Notes under the pieces: model-generated | Seen by the model: the letters and a program-made list of their open reading frames with translations, nothing else | The model's database searches: none | Told to the model about the DNA's origin: nothing | From: Formicarius rufipectus | Lineage: Eukaryota; Chordata; Aves; Passeriformes; Formicariidae | DNA length: 64,000 nt | Assembly: GCA_013399695.1 (NCBI GenBank) | Contig: VXAU01003996.1 | Span: forward strand, 214,610-278,609 | Direction of reading: 5' to 3' | Shown: positions 46,671-60,096 of the stretch, piece after piece | Layout of the letters: each line of letters opens with the position of its first letter | Position numbering within the stretch: position 1 is the first letter of the stretch | Translations under genes and position numbers: made by a program

Positions 46671-49600
46671 ACTCAAAGCATATGCTTGTCAAGTTACTGT
46701 AAGCTCTTTCACTTTAATTCTCTAACTACTTTGAAGGGAATGTTTTGCTTAAGGGATTTGTAATCAGTTGCAACACACCATTTCTCTCATCTATTTAACT
46801 TCCCTGTGCCAGACAAGGGAAGGTAGTTGTCACCTTCTTGCATGTTATGGATTGAGTTTACTGTCTGAGTTCAAGTGAAATCCACCACAGAAAGACACCA
46901 TAGCTCTAAACTACTCATGTTCTTTGAGGAATGAGTATACTGGAACCTCTGCCATCTTTGACAATTGATGGTACAATCACACTCAAGTGAAGCTTGATCT
47001 TCCTTCATGACGCAAATAAAAGTGGAGCAATAGCCATTGGAAATTCTAGTTCATAATTCTTGTATCAGCAACAAAATATAGGCCTTCAAAACATAGCACT
47101 GAAATAGCTTAGAGTCTGAAATCAGTTTGAAGACAAGTTCAGTTTAGAATTAATTCTTCCAAGATTCACAGATAAATTTGTTGGATTATGTGCAAGTTAT
47201 TCTGAGCTAAACTTTCCCTTTGAATTTCTGAAAAAAAATGTTTCTTTAAGGTTTTCCCTGAAAGCTTGTATGGACAGATAATAGCTATGGTCTCCCTAGC
47301 TCTTCTAGACTGTCTTCTGTATTAATGTAGAAGAAACAACTCATTATGTAATAATAACATTGGTTGTTTCATTTTGAAGTAAATCACAGATGTGATTAAT
47401 ATGAATGTCTTGGCAGATAAAAACATTGAGAGAGACAGCAGAATAATCATCTCTAATTAAACTCAATGCTGTAGGATCTTTACTAAGCTCATCTTAGAAA
47501 CAAACAAAAACTAGGAGGCCTTGAAAGAGCTTCATAAAGAAACATATAAGATCGTCTGAAAAGAAATACTTATTTTTCTTGTTTTCTAATACATATATTT
47601 TGACAACTAGTTCATTAATATTTTATAGCACAGAAATACACTCCACCCAGAAAATATCCTGAGAAAAGAATAGCTGTGTCTAGCATTTTGCAAGGATATA
47701 AAAGCTGGTTTTTGCAAGCTTCATGGAAACACAATATTGTTTATTTTTAGAAGACAGTACTTTTTTGTTTGCATGAAAAATCCATGAATGTGCAAAGACA
47801 TACAGAAAGCTGCAAAATGCCAAAATATCTGAACAGATCTCTATAAAATTTATTTAAATTTTTTTTCAGCTCAATAATCTTGCTTAACTTAATTCAAATG
47901 AAACATTGGAATGAAAAGAGGGCCTTTTAATTTCAACAGTTTCAGCTAATCAGGAATAATGTTATGCCTAAGGAACACTGAAAAATATAAGCACTAGATA
48001 AAAGACAAAGAACAAATCCAACTCTGGGGAGTAATAACTGAGTGCTACTAATTTGTGTGGTCTCCAGTCCAGTTCCCACTGGACATATGTTCAAGCCAGA
48101 AAGAGAACACCCTGTCATAACCAGTATTCTTGTTCACAATTTCAGGAAAGTGTGCAAGATTGAATAGGTCTAGGAAATTCTGAATTTAAGCCCTACTCTA
48201 ACAAAGAGTTTCTGTATCAGAGCAATGTGGGCATATTACAATGTTCCTGATGAGGTGCTCTTGTTCTTCCTCAAAAATTGTCACTGTAGGAAAGTTATTC
48301 TCAAATTTTAAATGGCTGATACATAAACCTGAAGAATCAGCATTCTTCAAGAGCAGACTAATTTTTTCGGAGACATCACAACAGCAAAAGAAGTTCTTAG
48401 GTACAGCATGTGACCTCATATTACTTTTCCCACCATGTTTTGTGATAAAGGACTCAGTTTCAGTTTACTGTGCTCTTGTGAATGGGAAGAAAAAAATTAC
48501 ATATTGACCTTTAGCAGCCAGGAGGAGACAGAGACTCTGAGTGTCCTCTTTGTAGCAGCAGCAGTCTGGTAAAAGCATGGTGACACTTCTGTGAGTCCTA
48601 CGCTTTGTCAGCAGTGACTCTTGTCTGTGACATCTCTGGAAACAGGAGTTTTAATCTCGTGGGAGCTTTGAAGTTGCTTTCTAAATTTCACAGTGACTTC
48701 TTATGTCGTAAAGTAGCTGTTTGTATTACCAAAGTAGGGGGAGCACAGTTAGTTTGTATTTGGGGCTTTAGTACATTTTTAACTGCATAAAGATCAATAA
48801 ATAGATGCCTTAAACCTCTTCATTAAGAGGTCTTAAGGAGATTTTATGGGATTTTAAAACTCTTTATACTTAGAGTATCTTCTGTGAGCCTCAGCTGACC
48901 TCATCTAAGCAGGCCTGGCTTACAAACTGGGCCTAAACTTTAATTTAGGTTAGGAGGGAAAGGGAAAAAAAAAAATCACGAGGTGACAATCAGCTTTAAA
49001 GTATATTGGCAGCTGTATGTAAAATAAAACAAATCTCTCTTCCTGTACAGGATGTTTCCTTAGGAATGCATTGGGAACAGTTCCACTTCCCAGTCAACAA
49101 TAAACCGGTCCGAAAAAAGCATACTTGAAAAGAAAGGAAGTTTGCAGCACGGTACATGACGCAAGCCTGGGTGTAAATGAGAAACTATGAATCACTGATG
49201 CAATTTGCCATTTCTGTTGCTGTAGTGACAGTCCAATGACTAATTGCAATGAAATCCCCCAAGCCACTCTAAACTTGCAGTGCCTCAGGTTTCATTATAA
49301 AATCAAAATACAGAGGATGGTCATGGCTGAGCGAACTCAGGTCTTCCACATGCGTTTTCTGAAATCTTTCAGAAAGAAATATTTGCCAAACTCCCTATTT
49401 GCTAAAGCTAAAGTCTTCTACCTATGTCTGAATTTGCTACTCAGGACTAGCCTTGCTAGTAACAGGACAAAAAACCTTCAGTGATTCACTGTCTTCAGGT
49501 GCTTATTTCAATCAAGAAAATTTTGTACCCTTCTAGCTACTGTTACTGCTCTCTTTAAAATGAAAATAAGCCCACATTTTAATGGTAAAAGAGAAACATT

Positions 49601-52600
49601 TATTCACATTTCTCATAGGTGATATTTTCTGCCACTGAGTACAAGATTGATGTGGGGAGGCAACCTCATGATTCTTGATATTATGATTGCTTTCTGAAGA
49701 TAAGTTCACAATAGTGAAACTCAAGAGATATATCTCTGGCTTGTGTATCATGTTTTCTGCAGTGATCAACTGTCTGGAAGACAGTTATAAAGGATGCAAA
49801 CTCCAAAATATTTACAAACTAAACAAAATGTCAGTGTTTTCCACAATAGCCCCCTATATTAAGATGGAGTTTGTAGATGCAAATGCACTCAAGTAACTTG
49901 TTTAATAAATTTCACAAAATAGATGATATTTTAAAATATATCCAAATGCATCAAGGATTAGTTTACTTTTGTCAGAGTAGGCAAAAATATTAAGAATTTC
50001 ATTAAAGTCAAATGAATTTCTTTTTTTTTTTTTTATATTTCTGGCTAATCTGAGTAATCTATTCACTGAAAATTAGCCATTGTGTTTTTCTAACAAGTAT
50101 TCTTACAGATTTTTATGTGTTTCCCCTAAGACGGGGGAATCATGTAGAACTTCACTAAGCATTTTCTTGTGGTCTGAAGTTCTCACTAAGAAACTGAAGG
50201 TTGGAAAACTTTCATTGCCTTGGTCATCACCATATGATCATCAGAGAACTACTTGGTTAAAAAAGTGCTCACATACAGCTCCATAGATTTCAAATGCAAT
50301 CTTTGTATTATGTGACTAATTACATGTAATCATGAAAACACATCTTAAAAATCCTGCTCAGCTTCCATTCCTGTTGATTTTATGTTGTGCTAACTCTCTT
50401 GAATCCTCTACACAAATTCTTTTGCCATCAGAATCATAGCTAACAACTTTTCTGTCTTCCCACCACATCTCTGGTGGCAGCTAATGATGCAAAGCATAAG
50501 GTGCCTCTATGACACTATCTAGCTAATAAGCAAACTGTCAAGCAGTCTCTTGCCAGATCTTTAATCACAAAAGAAGCATAATATTGTTGATACTTGGTTG
50601 TGCCACACCATATGCCCCAAAACCTGGAAAACTTTAACACTGTGAAGGATTTTGGACTTTGGTATTTTTGCTCCCTACAAGGAAGTCAACTGTGCCATCA
50701 GAGGATGAAAACTGTGTCCATCCACACAAATGGATAGAACTGCCACTTGTCATTGTCTAGAAGCATGGACAAAGCCAAATAGTTCAACACAGTCGAACAG
50801 GAAGGCATACCAGAAAAAATTTTAATACTGCATAAAAGTGGTGTAATGCACATTACAATACTTGATTACAACATTAACTCTGATTTTTCTAGGCATAAAA
50901 ATCACCAGATAAGTGAAGAATAGTCCCAGGCACTCTACTGTCATACTGAAAAACCTGTAAATACATTTTTAAAAATAAACCTGGAAGATTGTTGTGCACC
51001 ATTCATACCTCTACAGAAAGACTGGATGGCCTTTTGAGCATTTATGTATTTAATAATTTGAAAGTAGCAGAGTTACTGTGCCTTCTGGTTTAACATCAAG
51101 TTAGATGTGTTGAGAGAATTGTTGCTTATTACTGATGCACCTATACAACTTAATATAGAAGTATTAAATTTGATTTCTCCTGGCTTGTGTGTTGTGATTC
51201 TACTGTCTCATCTGAAAGGTTCCATCACTTGTTTACAAGCAGACATGATTTCTAAAGTACTGTTCCTGTGCAACAAATCTCTCATGGAGAGTCTTGCTGA
51301 AACATTTTTAGACATAGCAATAAGACTACATATATGAGAAAGCAAAATTAGCTGGCTCCTGGATTCGAATGTTGTGTTACAAACCTCTATCAAAGTAAAT
51401 AAAACAGCAATAAACAGGATGTAACTGTTGTCAATATTTATTCCAAAAGACAAGTCTTTTTTACAGGCAGTGAGTTTCATCATGGTAAATATCTCTGTGT
51501 GATAATTGCATTTACGCAAGTGATGCAAACAAAAAAAAAAAATTAACAATTTCTGTTACACAAAAGACATTTATTAAATTATATACTACAATGTTTTTTT
51601 ATCTAAAGATCCCAATGTAACCTGGAATAATTAAACAAGTCTCATATTAGTACCTTGTGCCTGGTATTTACTCCTAGCTCAGTGTGAGTTAAGGACCTAA
51701 TTGCTTGCATCTTTGAAATTCTTTCTCAGAAGGGTTAAATTATGCATTAATATGAGATAATAATGAACCTGCATTCTACTGATTGCAATTAGAAACTGAA
51801 ATATGACAAATCCTGTCAGAAAGATTTCTTGGCTTCCTGTGACACGAAGGACAGGTTTAAAAAGAAAATACCGACAGACAGATTTTTATTAATCCAAGTC
51901 CTGTCCAGGAACACAAATGAAAGATTTTACTTTTGTTCAAGTACCCTGCAGATCACTACAAAAATGTGAGCTGCTGGAGATTCTTTGCAAATTGAGAGCT
52001 GATAAAACTCAGCCATGTGATTTAGATGGCTAAAAAGAAGCAGTTGGGTAGCAAATTCTTTAAAAATTTTGCCTGTCCTGTATGTTTGAAATACGTGATA
52101 TGAGACTATGACACATAGAGCAAAATGGAACTGATAAATACTGTAACTTGTTCTCTATCCTCTAAATCAATTCATGTAGGCAAGTAAATGTTAATGTGCA
52201 CTTTCTTTAATTTTCATTTTGGTGGTGAGTTCATAAAGTATTCTCCCTCCCCAACTCCACCTGTCCTCATTTGAGATGTGAAGCAAGTAGGCAGCTTTTC
52301 CATGTTCTCAAGGACCTAAATGTTTTCTGTATAAATACAGATTTTTCCCAGGTGAAGAGGCTATTGGCAAAATGTAGGTGTTACTGTCACTCATAAACTC
52401 TTCCAAACTTTTTTTGCCAATCATATGGAGAAGAAAGGACAGCCAGTTCCTGCTGTGTGTTCTCTGCTATATAAGAAATGTTTTTGCTGTGTTTAGAGAT
52501 AAATCACTTTTAGGAGAGTCAGCAGGGAGCCAGTTTCAACATTGAGTAAGATGTCTTTGAAGTCTGTTTTCTGCTCTGCATCATAGCAGTGAACCAAACA

Positions 52601-52864
52601 TTTACATGCCTACTTGGCTTGCACTTCATGATACTGAGAGTGTGCACCTATGCCTGTTTATGATCTTTATTGGCCACTAGGTTTGGAATTTGTCTTTGTT
52701 ATTGTATTGTAAAACTGTTGTTTCATTACAACTCCTTCTGTGTAAACTCTATGTCATCATGAAGAAAGATTTTAATTGTGGCACTTCTTACCTCCCTATA
52801 TCCACTAAATACCATTTCTTGTTATAAACATCAGACTTCCCTACAGTCGGGATTATGCCAGAAA
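46671..52864. other. Unannotated AT-rich sequence
   Basis: About 6 kb with no recognisable gene, RNA or transposable element. Open frames up to 113 codons (51208-51549, minus) show no known motif. A T run lies at about 50022-50033. Confidence 0.6.
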
Positions 52865-52900
52865 ATAAAACAAACATGACCTCCTGCTTTTCACTACCAT
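52865..52900 (+). repeat. 36-bp exact duplicate next to a single N (copy 1)
   Basis: These 36 bases recur exactly at 53080-53115. The copy here stops at the N at 52901, while the other copy continues into unique sequence. This is the pattern of a false local duplication at a contig join. Confidence 0.92.
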
Positions 52901-53079
52901 NCAGAGAAAGACGAGAAGCAGAGAAGTCTAGCTGATGTTCTAGCTCAGGCATCATGTCAATGTGAAAGTCTGAAATGAAAAGCAAGAAACAAAATAAAGA
53001 ACATGGATACTATCATATGAGGTCCATGTTACACACAGTATATGTGCCAGATTTGTATCTCATGCAAACATGCAGACAG

Positions 53080-53115
53080 ATAAAACAAACATGACCTCCT
53101 GCTTTTCACTACCAT
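53080..53115 (+). repeat. 36-bp exact duplicate (copy 2)
   Basis: Same 36 bases as 52865-52900, at an offset of 215, embedded in continuous sequence on both sides. Confidence 0.92.
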
Positions 53116-54021
53116 ATGATCAGATCACTAATCTCAACTGCAAGTTACAGAGTGAGTCTCCTGGAGGAAATCTAAGGAAACACACATATGAATGCTGCCT
53201 GTGGTGCCACAGAAGGTGTTGCAAGGACCAAAAGGGAAAAAAATGCTTTCTTTCATACTTACTTCTTTGCAGATTTCTTCCCTCAGAATTGAGGAAGCTG
53301 TGTATCAATTTTGTTAAACAAACAAACAACAAAAAAATGGAGGATTAAGAAATAGTTCTGCTTTTTTCCTCAGGTGTAATCATACAGTTTAACAAAAGAC
53401 ATTACATCTCCCTAAAAAAATTGGTTTTATCATCTCCTGAGACTATGAGAGCCACTTACACAAACATTATTCTGAAAGATTAAGTATAACAGAGGCAGAG
53501 TTTGGGAACTGTGGAACCTACAGCTCAGGTGAAAATTTACAGTCCAGATACTCACTGGCTGGAAGGCAACTTGTGACATGGAGGGAAATAAGTCATCTGT
53601 TATAAAAGCAGGTTTTGCTACTGCAGTTCTCATTAACTCCAAATGTTAGTTGATACAAGTGAAAATGTTAGTAAAACTTTAAATTTCTACTACCAATACT
53701 AAAGTTAGCATTTTATAACAATTACTACAGATTTTTTATCAAATAGGCCTTGCATTTTATTGAGTAGTTCATAAAAATCTGATGTTAAATGAATCACATG
53801 AATTTAACTGAGTGTCAGAATAACAAATTCTGATCGTACAAACACTGGCTTTTCCAAGCAGCAAGCAGCCACTCAAATGCAGGAGAACTTTTTTAGCCCT
53901 TCCATTCTCACCAGCAGACCAGTTCTGTATCTCTTTGTTAACCAGCACTTTGTTCTCTAGAGTAACAAAGCATCTTGGAGAAGAACTTTGGGGCCTTGAA
54001 CACTGAGAGATAAAATCAAGA
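53116..54021. other. Unannotated AT-rich sequence
   Basis: No gene or repeat recognised. A 92-codon plus frame (53070-53348) overlaps the 36-bp duplicate and has a Cys/His/Arg-rich patch, but no family match. Confidence 0.55.
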
Positions 54022-54142
54022 TGTAGATGCAGCACTTAAGGATAAGGTTTAACGGTGAACTTGGCAGTATGCAGTTAACAATTGGACTCAATGATCTTAG
54101 AGGTCTGTCCCAAACTAAATGATTCTATCATTCTATGATGCT
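54022..54142 (+). mobile_element. CR1 3'-tail fragment
   Basis: Ordered CR1 3' UTR blocks: 'gcacttaaggataaggttta', 'ggtgaacttggcagt', 'attggactcaatgatcttag' and 'aggtctgtcccaaac', ending 'attctatcattctatgatg'. It belongs to the same subfamily type as the fragment at 11233-11338 and is strongly 5'-truncated. Confidence 0.9.
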
Positions 54143-57100
54143 AAGAAAAAAATAAACCTGCATGCAATTTTTTTGGTCCCATCGTATAATTTTCACTGAC
54201 ATAGAGTTCTGCTCTATGAATGCAAATTGGAAATACCACTACCACTTTAATCACAGTGCCGGTATGAAGAAACCATGCTCTGAATTTTTAAACATAATTT
54301 AAAGATATTTTACACAGGCACACTAGTTTAAGGGGGGTCTTACAATAAATTAGAATCACAGGGTATTTATTTATAAATACAGTTTATAAATCCAGTTAAA
54401 GTGTAATGAAATTGATGTACTCACTGAGCAATGGGATAAAAAGGTTTAGATGGAACTGAGCTGGTCTGAATATTCATTGGGGAGATCTCAGTTCAGGTAA
54501 AGTTTCTGATTTGTCAATGAGGTTTTATTTGGTGCAAAATTACCAGACTGATTTATCTACATATTTAAATTTTATTTGTAAAACTATTAACAAAATCTAG
54601 ACATCAACACATTTCAAGTAAATTATGTTTGTCTTATGCACTCAAGGCTAATAAATACATGATTCTGTGGCCTTTTTACTTCATGTTTGACTGAAAAATA
54701 GTAACCAAATATTTATATGAGGTGAATTTTATAGGCTCAGTCATATTCATCATCCTTTTATACACCTTACAATCTGATTGGTGACAGTTTTCCATATTGT
54801 AGCCCTGCCTTATATTAAAGATGATGACCTACAAGAAACATAATACCCACAAAACACTGCATATCTCTCATTGATGAATTGTAGAAACACATATATATTC
54901 AACTATATTAATAAAAAGACATATAAATGCCTTTGCCTCATTTGTCTTGCATTTCTTTAGGGGATTAAATGTCCATCTCTGTGTTTCTGCTTCGAAGCAG
55001 ATTGAGAGTTGTCCCATATCCTCAATGTCTGTTCCACTGAGCAGGTGCCACAGCTCCAGTGAGAACCCCAGTGGACACCCCTGGCATGTGAAAGTTGAGT
55101 CACCTCAGACTGTTCTGTGGGGTCTTGGGGCACTAACATTCCTTCCACACCACTTTCTGCAGGCTTTACTACAGGAACATTTCCCACACTAGACAGTATG
55201 AGCAGGTTTATGTCATTCTCAGTTGAAAGTGAGAGTTGGTTAATTGATTAAAGGAAAAGAGCTGACAATTAAAAATGCATTTATAATGCAGAGGGGATAT
55301 CATTTCAAAGAGAGATACATGAATATACAATCAGCTACCATCATAATGGATAAAATTCATGTATTCCTCATTCATGAGCAAAATTTCAGCCATGGAAAAT
55401 GTAAATGAAGTAAGATGAAAAAGAAGGGGAGGTAAAGTCAGAGTAAATGAAACATAAATAACAGGTTTTGAATTTACAGGAAAACCTAAGACCTAATATT
55501 TGATAAAACACATAGACTAGAAAATTAAAACAGAGGCTAAATAATCTATAATTATTTACTTAATGATACTTATTACTTATTTACTTATAAATATTCTTAC
55601 TACTAAAGCGCATGCTTAACTACACTGGTAAATCAGCTGCATTTTACAGGCTTGGGTGCCTAATATGAAATGATAAACACAAATGCACATCTATTGCACT
55701 GTCTTGTCAGTTGTCCTTTCTGACAGCTCTGTCAGTGTTTTAATCTCCCATTTCTCTCACAACCTCTCCATGTCTTTGTTGGCATCCTGGTGCATCAGCT
55801 CACTTCACCTTCTGGGTTACAGTCTCTCATATTTTCATTCAGGTATCTCCCTTCTTAAGCTGATGTGCAAGATGGTTCAACAATAAATACCCCAACAAAC
55901 TAAAATTGAGTCACTGTGTCTCTAAATATCCAAAGAAATCATTACCTGCTGTATTGCTGCAAGCCCCATTCTTTTTACCTTCTTCACCTGTGAACAGTTT
56001 ATTATCCTCATTCACTGAGTAATATCTAAAATTTGAAATACAAGAATTTTCAAATTCTTCCCACTAAATTCTGTGAGCCTTTCAAATAAAAAAAAAAAAA
56101 ATCCCATTTCTCTGTGTATTAACTAAGGTTTTAAGTTTAGTCTGTTTATGTTAGTGTTACCACCCTCTCTGAGATAGTCTTCCAGTTATTTTCTTATATG
56201 CATTGAAGATATGGCATCATTGGTTATTAAAAAAATATTTCAGCATAAGAAGTTGTTAGGTCTACAAGACAGTGAATAGGTGTGATTCTAACTGCAGCTG
56301 TTACAGTCGAAGAATCTTCACTCTATGAAGAAAACACAATACAGTCAAATTTTTGACACTTTTGAAGAAGAGTAGAATGCAATCAAACATATACCAACTT
56401 TCAGACTGGTTTTCGAGCCTGAATAAGAGTTCAGATACTCCAACCTTCCTTATCACTGCTTTAAAATTAATACATACATAAAGACATAAAGACATAAATA
56501 AATAAAGTTATGGAGGTAACTTTAACATAGAATAATCTAGTTAAAGTCAAGGTAGTCACTTAATTCTGAAATATTCTGATGTGTTAGGAATATATTTTCA
56601 AATTACATTACAATCTAGAGTATCTAAGAGTAGGAGATACCAGAATGATATTAGTACATCAAGGGTAATGCAATAGAGTCAGATGAGCTGGAATTAACCA
56701 GCATAACTTACATAATAAGATATCAATAGAACATATTTATTTTGAAAACCTTATTATCTTTGCAGTGAATTCCTCATGCAACAGCGTTTTTGCACTTGAG
56801 CCCAAAGATTTCACACTGATCAGTTAAGAAATCTTTTCTGTTTCTGACAGAATGTATATTTATTTTCATTGCTACAATTGAAATTTACCTATAGTCTCTT
56901 AAAAATCTTTGTCCTTGGGTTATGACATCACATTTTGTGATTAAGTCAATAGAAGTCCAATTTATATTGGGAACACTGACTCAGCCTTTAAGTATAGATG
57001 CATGAACTGTTACCTCTGTAATTACCAGTCAACCTCAATCTTTCCTAATTAAAGTGTTCCTCTAATAGCATGTACTTAAGGCTAACCCTTATTTTTTATT

Positions 57101-57876
57101 CTACAGTATATGATTGCAATTCAACCAGTGTAAATTAAATTATATGGTTCTGTCTGAATATACTCAGCAATATGATAGAACTTGATGAATAACCAAACCA
57201 AGCTCTCCCCAAACTCTCTGTAGCAACTTCGTGCTTCCTCATTGCCAGAACAATATCATAACATAAAAACCTGCTCAACTTTCATCAAATTATGAATTCC
57301 TCCAAGTAAGAAGGAAACATGCAGCTTACCTAAACAAGAGCCTCCTAAATCAAAGGTCATTTCCAAAGTGTTATTCTTTCCTCTATAAGGAATTTTAGAA
57401 GTCTATTATATAAAAGAATTTTGTCAAAATCAGTTACTAACATAAACAGTATGAAACAAAAAAGCACTTCACATTTGGTGAAATTTATTTCTCAGAACTT
57501 AATAAATAAAATTCTTCAGACTAGCATTGCCTAATATTTACAGTCTGTTAGAGGTGGCAACACCTATTATGATTGCTCCCAAATTTCCATCATTAATCAC
57601 AGGGTTTTGACTTATTTAAAACTATGACAAATGTTTATCACCTGAAGTGAAATTTCTCTGCTTGGGGACAAACTTTTCAACTAGATTGGTTTAATCATTT
57701 CTGAGAACAAAGGCTTACATAGTGTAATTTGTTCTTGGTTGTACATGTGTGGGAAGATGTAATCATTACTTGTATGATCATAGAATTTACCAGTAAGGAC
57801 TCACACAGAGTACAAGGATGGACAGTACTTCTTAAGAGATGTCATATTTTAAGTCCAGTTGGAAGTTAAGCCCCAT
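54143..57876. other. Unannotated AT-rich sequence
   Basis: No gene or recognisable repeat. The part at about 54960-55190 has frames open on both strands (81 codons plus, 76 codons minus) and a more balanced base composition, without known motifs. An A run lies near 56088-56100. Confidence 0.55.
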
Positions 57877-58422
57877 TCAGCTGCTCCTCTTCCCCCACTG
57901 CTTCCAGAGAGAGATGAAATGCAGAGATAATGGATTGCAATAACAATTTACTGGAAAGAACAATGAGGTAAGAAAACAAACAGTAGCAGCAACAATACTA
58001 AGATCAAGTGTATAAAAGAGGGTGATTCCATGCAAAATGCTCACCAAGTCTGATGTGACACAACTGCATCTATCACCACTCCACCGTTCCATCTACCAAG
58101 TTTTTTTCCCAAGCCTGATGCCATGAAAAAAAGGACAATGGTGGACAAGACCACCGGAGAGGATCAATGCCATCCCACCACTCCACTTGCCACCAGCCCG
58201 CCCAGAAAAGGACAAATGGCAGTGGAACCCCCAGGTGGCACTTTTCCACCGATAGCCACGCCCCTTGTTCTGGGAAGTGGGAATCTTTTACTTCTTCCCC
58301 AAAAAAAATGATGTGGTGTGTACTGAGTAACAACCTAGACACATCCCCACAAATCCAGGCTCCACTCCCTCTTGGCTACTGCAAAAAAATAACCTTGTCC
58401 TTGGCTGAAACTTGGCCAGAGA
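57877..58422 (-). mobile_element. Avian ERV LTR, minus strand
   Basis: Reverse orientation copy of a bird LTR. On the plus strand it reads 'caataacaatttactggaaa', 'gtataaaagagggtgattcc', 'atgctcaccaagtctgatg', 'tttttttcccaagcctgatg', 'aggacaaatggcagtggaac', 'ccgatagccacgccccttgt' and 'gatgtggtgtgtactgag', ending in 'ttggctgaaacttggcca' near 58420. The last block is the start of the element when read on the minus strand (TGGCCAAG..., a mutated form of the usual TGTCCTGG start). Its G+C is far above the flanks. No internal region is attached, so it is a solo LTR. The left boundary is uncertain by about 10 bp. Confidence 0.75.
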
Positions 58423-59170
58423 GAAGCTATTTCTTTATACCCTCTTTATTATTAAGCACGCATCTCCAGATGTTATTTAGTGAACACTGGAACTAGAAAA
58501 GAACATTTGAGTCTAGGAGAACACGTCTACAGTGCCTTGATATAACAGCAGAGTGCTTCTGTGGTATTACTCTTTTGAACTCCAGTGAATGAAGGCATCG
58601 TTATTTCCGACAATTTTACTGATGCATGGGAATGAAGGTTAATATCTATATCTATATAAAATCCCATAATTTCATGCCCAAATTAAGTTCTCTGCAATAC
58701 ATTTCTTCAATGCTTTAGCACTATGTACTACTACCTGTTCAAAATCCAGTTCCCATTGGCTTTTCCTGCAGCTCCCTTTTCTTTATCGATTGCACATATA
58801 TGTCATGCTGGCACCATGATGCACAGTGAAATACCTGCAGAAACTAGATTTGCAGTGCAAAGAAGAAAATTAGAGCAATACCAGTGGAAATATTGAATCC
58901 AGGCTTGTATCTTGAAGCTCCTAGAAGGACCTGCTGCTGAACAGTGACCAACATGAAGTAATGGGCAAGGTGCATATATATATATATATATTTCTGTTGC
59001 ACTGGAGCCATGTAAGTTACTGTCAGAAGCAGAAGTGCGTATTATGCACAAATGTATAATAACTGTAAGATCTTTAGATAGAAGTTCACTAATCCAAATC
59101 AAAAATAAGTTTTACTAGCTATCCAGCTCCTTAATAAACTCAGCAGATACTTTGACTACTATGTTTGGAA
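58423..59170. other. Unannotated AT-rich sequence
   Basis: No gene or known repeat. A short TA run is present at about 58974-58991. Confidence 0.6.
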
Positions 59171-59750
59171 TGCATCAAACATGACATGGTTAACTGGTTG
59201 AAGAACATGATTGTCCCACTCTGCCGTGTGCTGGGGCAGCCCCATCTCAAGTACTGTACAGTTTGGGGCACCACAATGTTAGAAAGATATGAAGCTGTTA
59301 GAGAGCACCAAATGAGGGTGACCTAGTATGGTTAAGGGTCTTCAGGGCAAGACTTGTGAGTAGTGTTTGAGGACACTTGGTTTGTTCAGCTTACAGAGGA
59401 GAAGGCTGAGAGGTGACCTCGACACAGCCTGCATATTCCTTAAGAGGAGCAGAAGATGGGGAGATATTGATCTCTCTCTGGAGACCAGTGATAGGACAAG
59501 AGGAAATGGGAAAGAAATTGCATCAGGGGAAGTTCAGACTGAACATTAGGAAAAAACTGAGAGGGTCGTAGGGCACTGGAAGAGGCTTCCCAGGGACCAA
59601 GCCTGTCAGAGTTCAAGGAGTATTTGCACAATGCTTTTAGGCATATGGATAATTTTAGATAGCCCTGCAAGGAGCAAGGTATTGGATTAAATGATTCTTA
59701 TGGGTCCCTTCCAACTTGAAATATTCTGTAATTCTATGATTATATGATTT
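59171..59750 (+). mobile_element. CR1 LINE, 5'-truncated, with complete 3' end
   Basis: Begins in the ORF2 C-terminal region ('attgtcccactctgc', 'ctcaagtactgtacagtttg') and runs through the thumb region ('ggtttgttcagcttacagag', 'gctgagaggtgacctcga'). The 3' UTR ('ggcactggaagaggcttccc', 'ggattaaatgattcttatgg') ends with 'attctgtaattctatgatta' at about 59748. Frames are broken. The 60-codon plus frame at 59367-59549 is part of this LINE. Confidence 0.95.
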
Positions 59751-59989
59751 ATAACAGAATTTACCATAGACAAAATTGTATGGTGGAGAGGAGGTGCAAT
59801 TTACACACTATTTCTTTCTTGTTTATTTTCTGGCACACAGTTGTTTGTATTGCTTTGCTTGAGGGATTGAGAAAGACCTCTTTATGCTAGTTACTCACCT
59901 ACCTCTGAGAAAAATAACATTATTTTAAAAACAGATTTTCATATAAAATATTGCATGCCACTTGAAAAGCCTTATCAGACAAAAAAGAT
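59751..59989. other. Unannotated AT-rich sequence
   Basis: Short spacer between two CR1 copies; nothing recognised. Confidence 0.6.
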
Positions 59990-60096
59990 CTCAGGCACCT
60001 GGTGTGTTTCTTGAGTGTCCTGCATAGTGGCAGGAGTTGGACTCAATGACCCTGATGGATTCCTTCCAACTCAGCATATTCTATGATTCTATGATC
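59990..60096 (+). mobile_element. CR1 3'-tail fragment
   Basis: About 100 bp of CR1 3' end: 'gtggcaggagttggactcaa', 'tgaccctgatggattccttc', 'aactcagcatattctatgat' and a second 'tctatgatc' unit. The tail is well preserved, so this may be a relatively young insertion. Confidence 0.92.

Noticed and set aside
46490..46672. Phe-rich minus-strand frame resembling a membrane protein
   Set aside because: Direct product of an A/C- and A/G-rich low-complexity tract.
49049..49130. Strong plus-strand acceptor-like 'ctctcttcctgtacag' at 49050
   Set aside because: The frames after it close within about 25 codons and no donor or polyadenylation context supports an exon.
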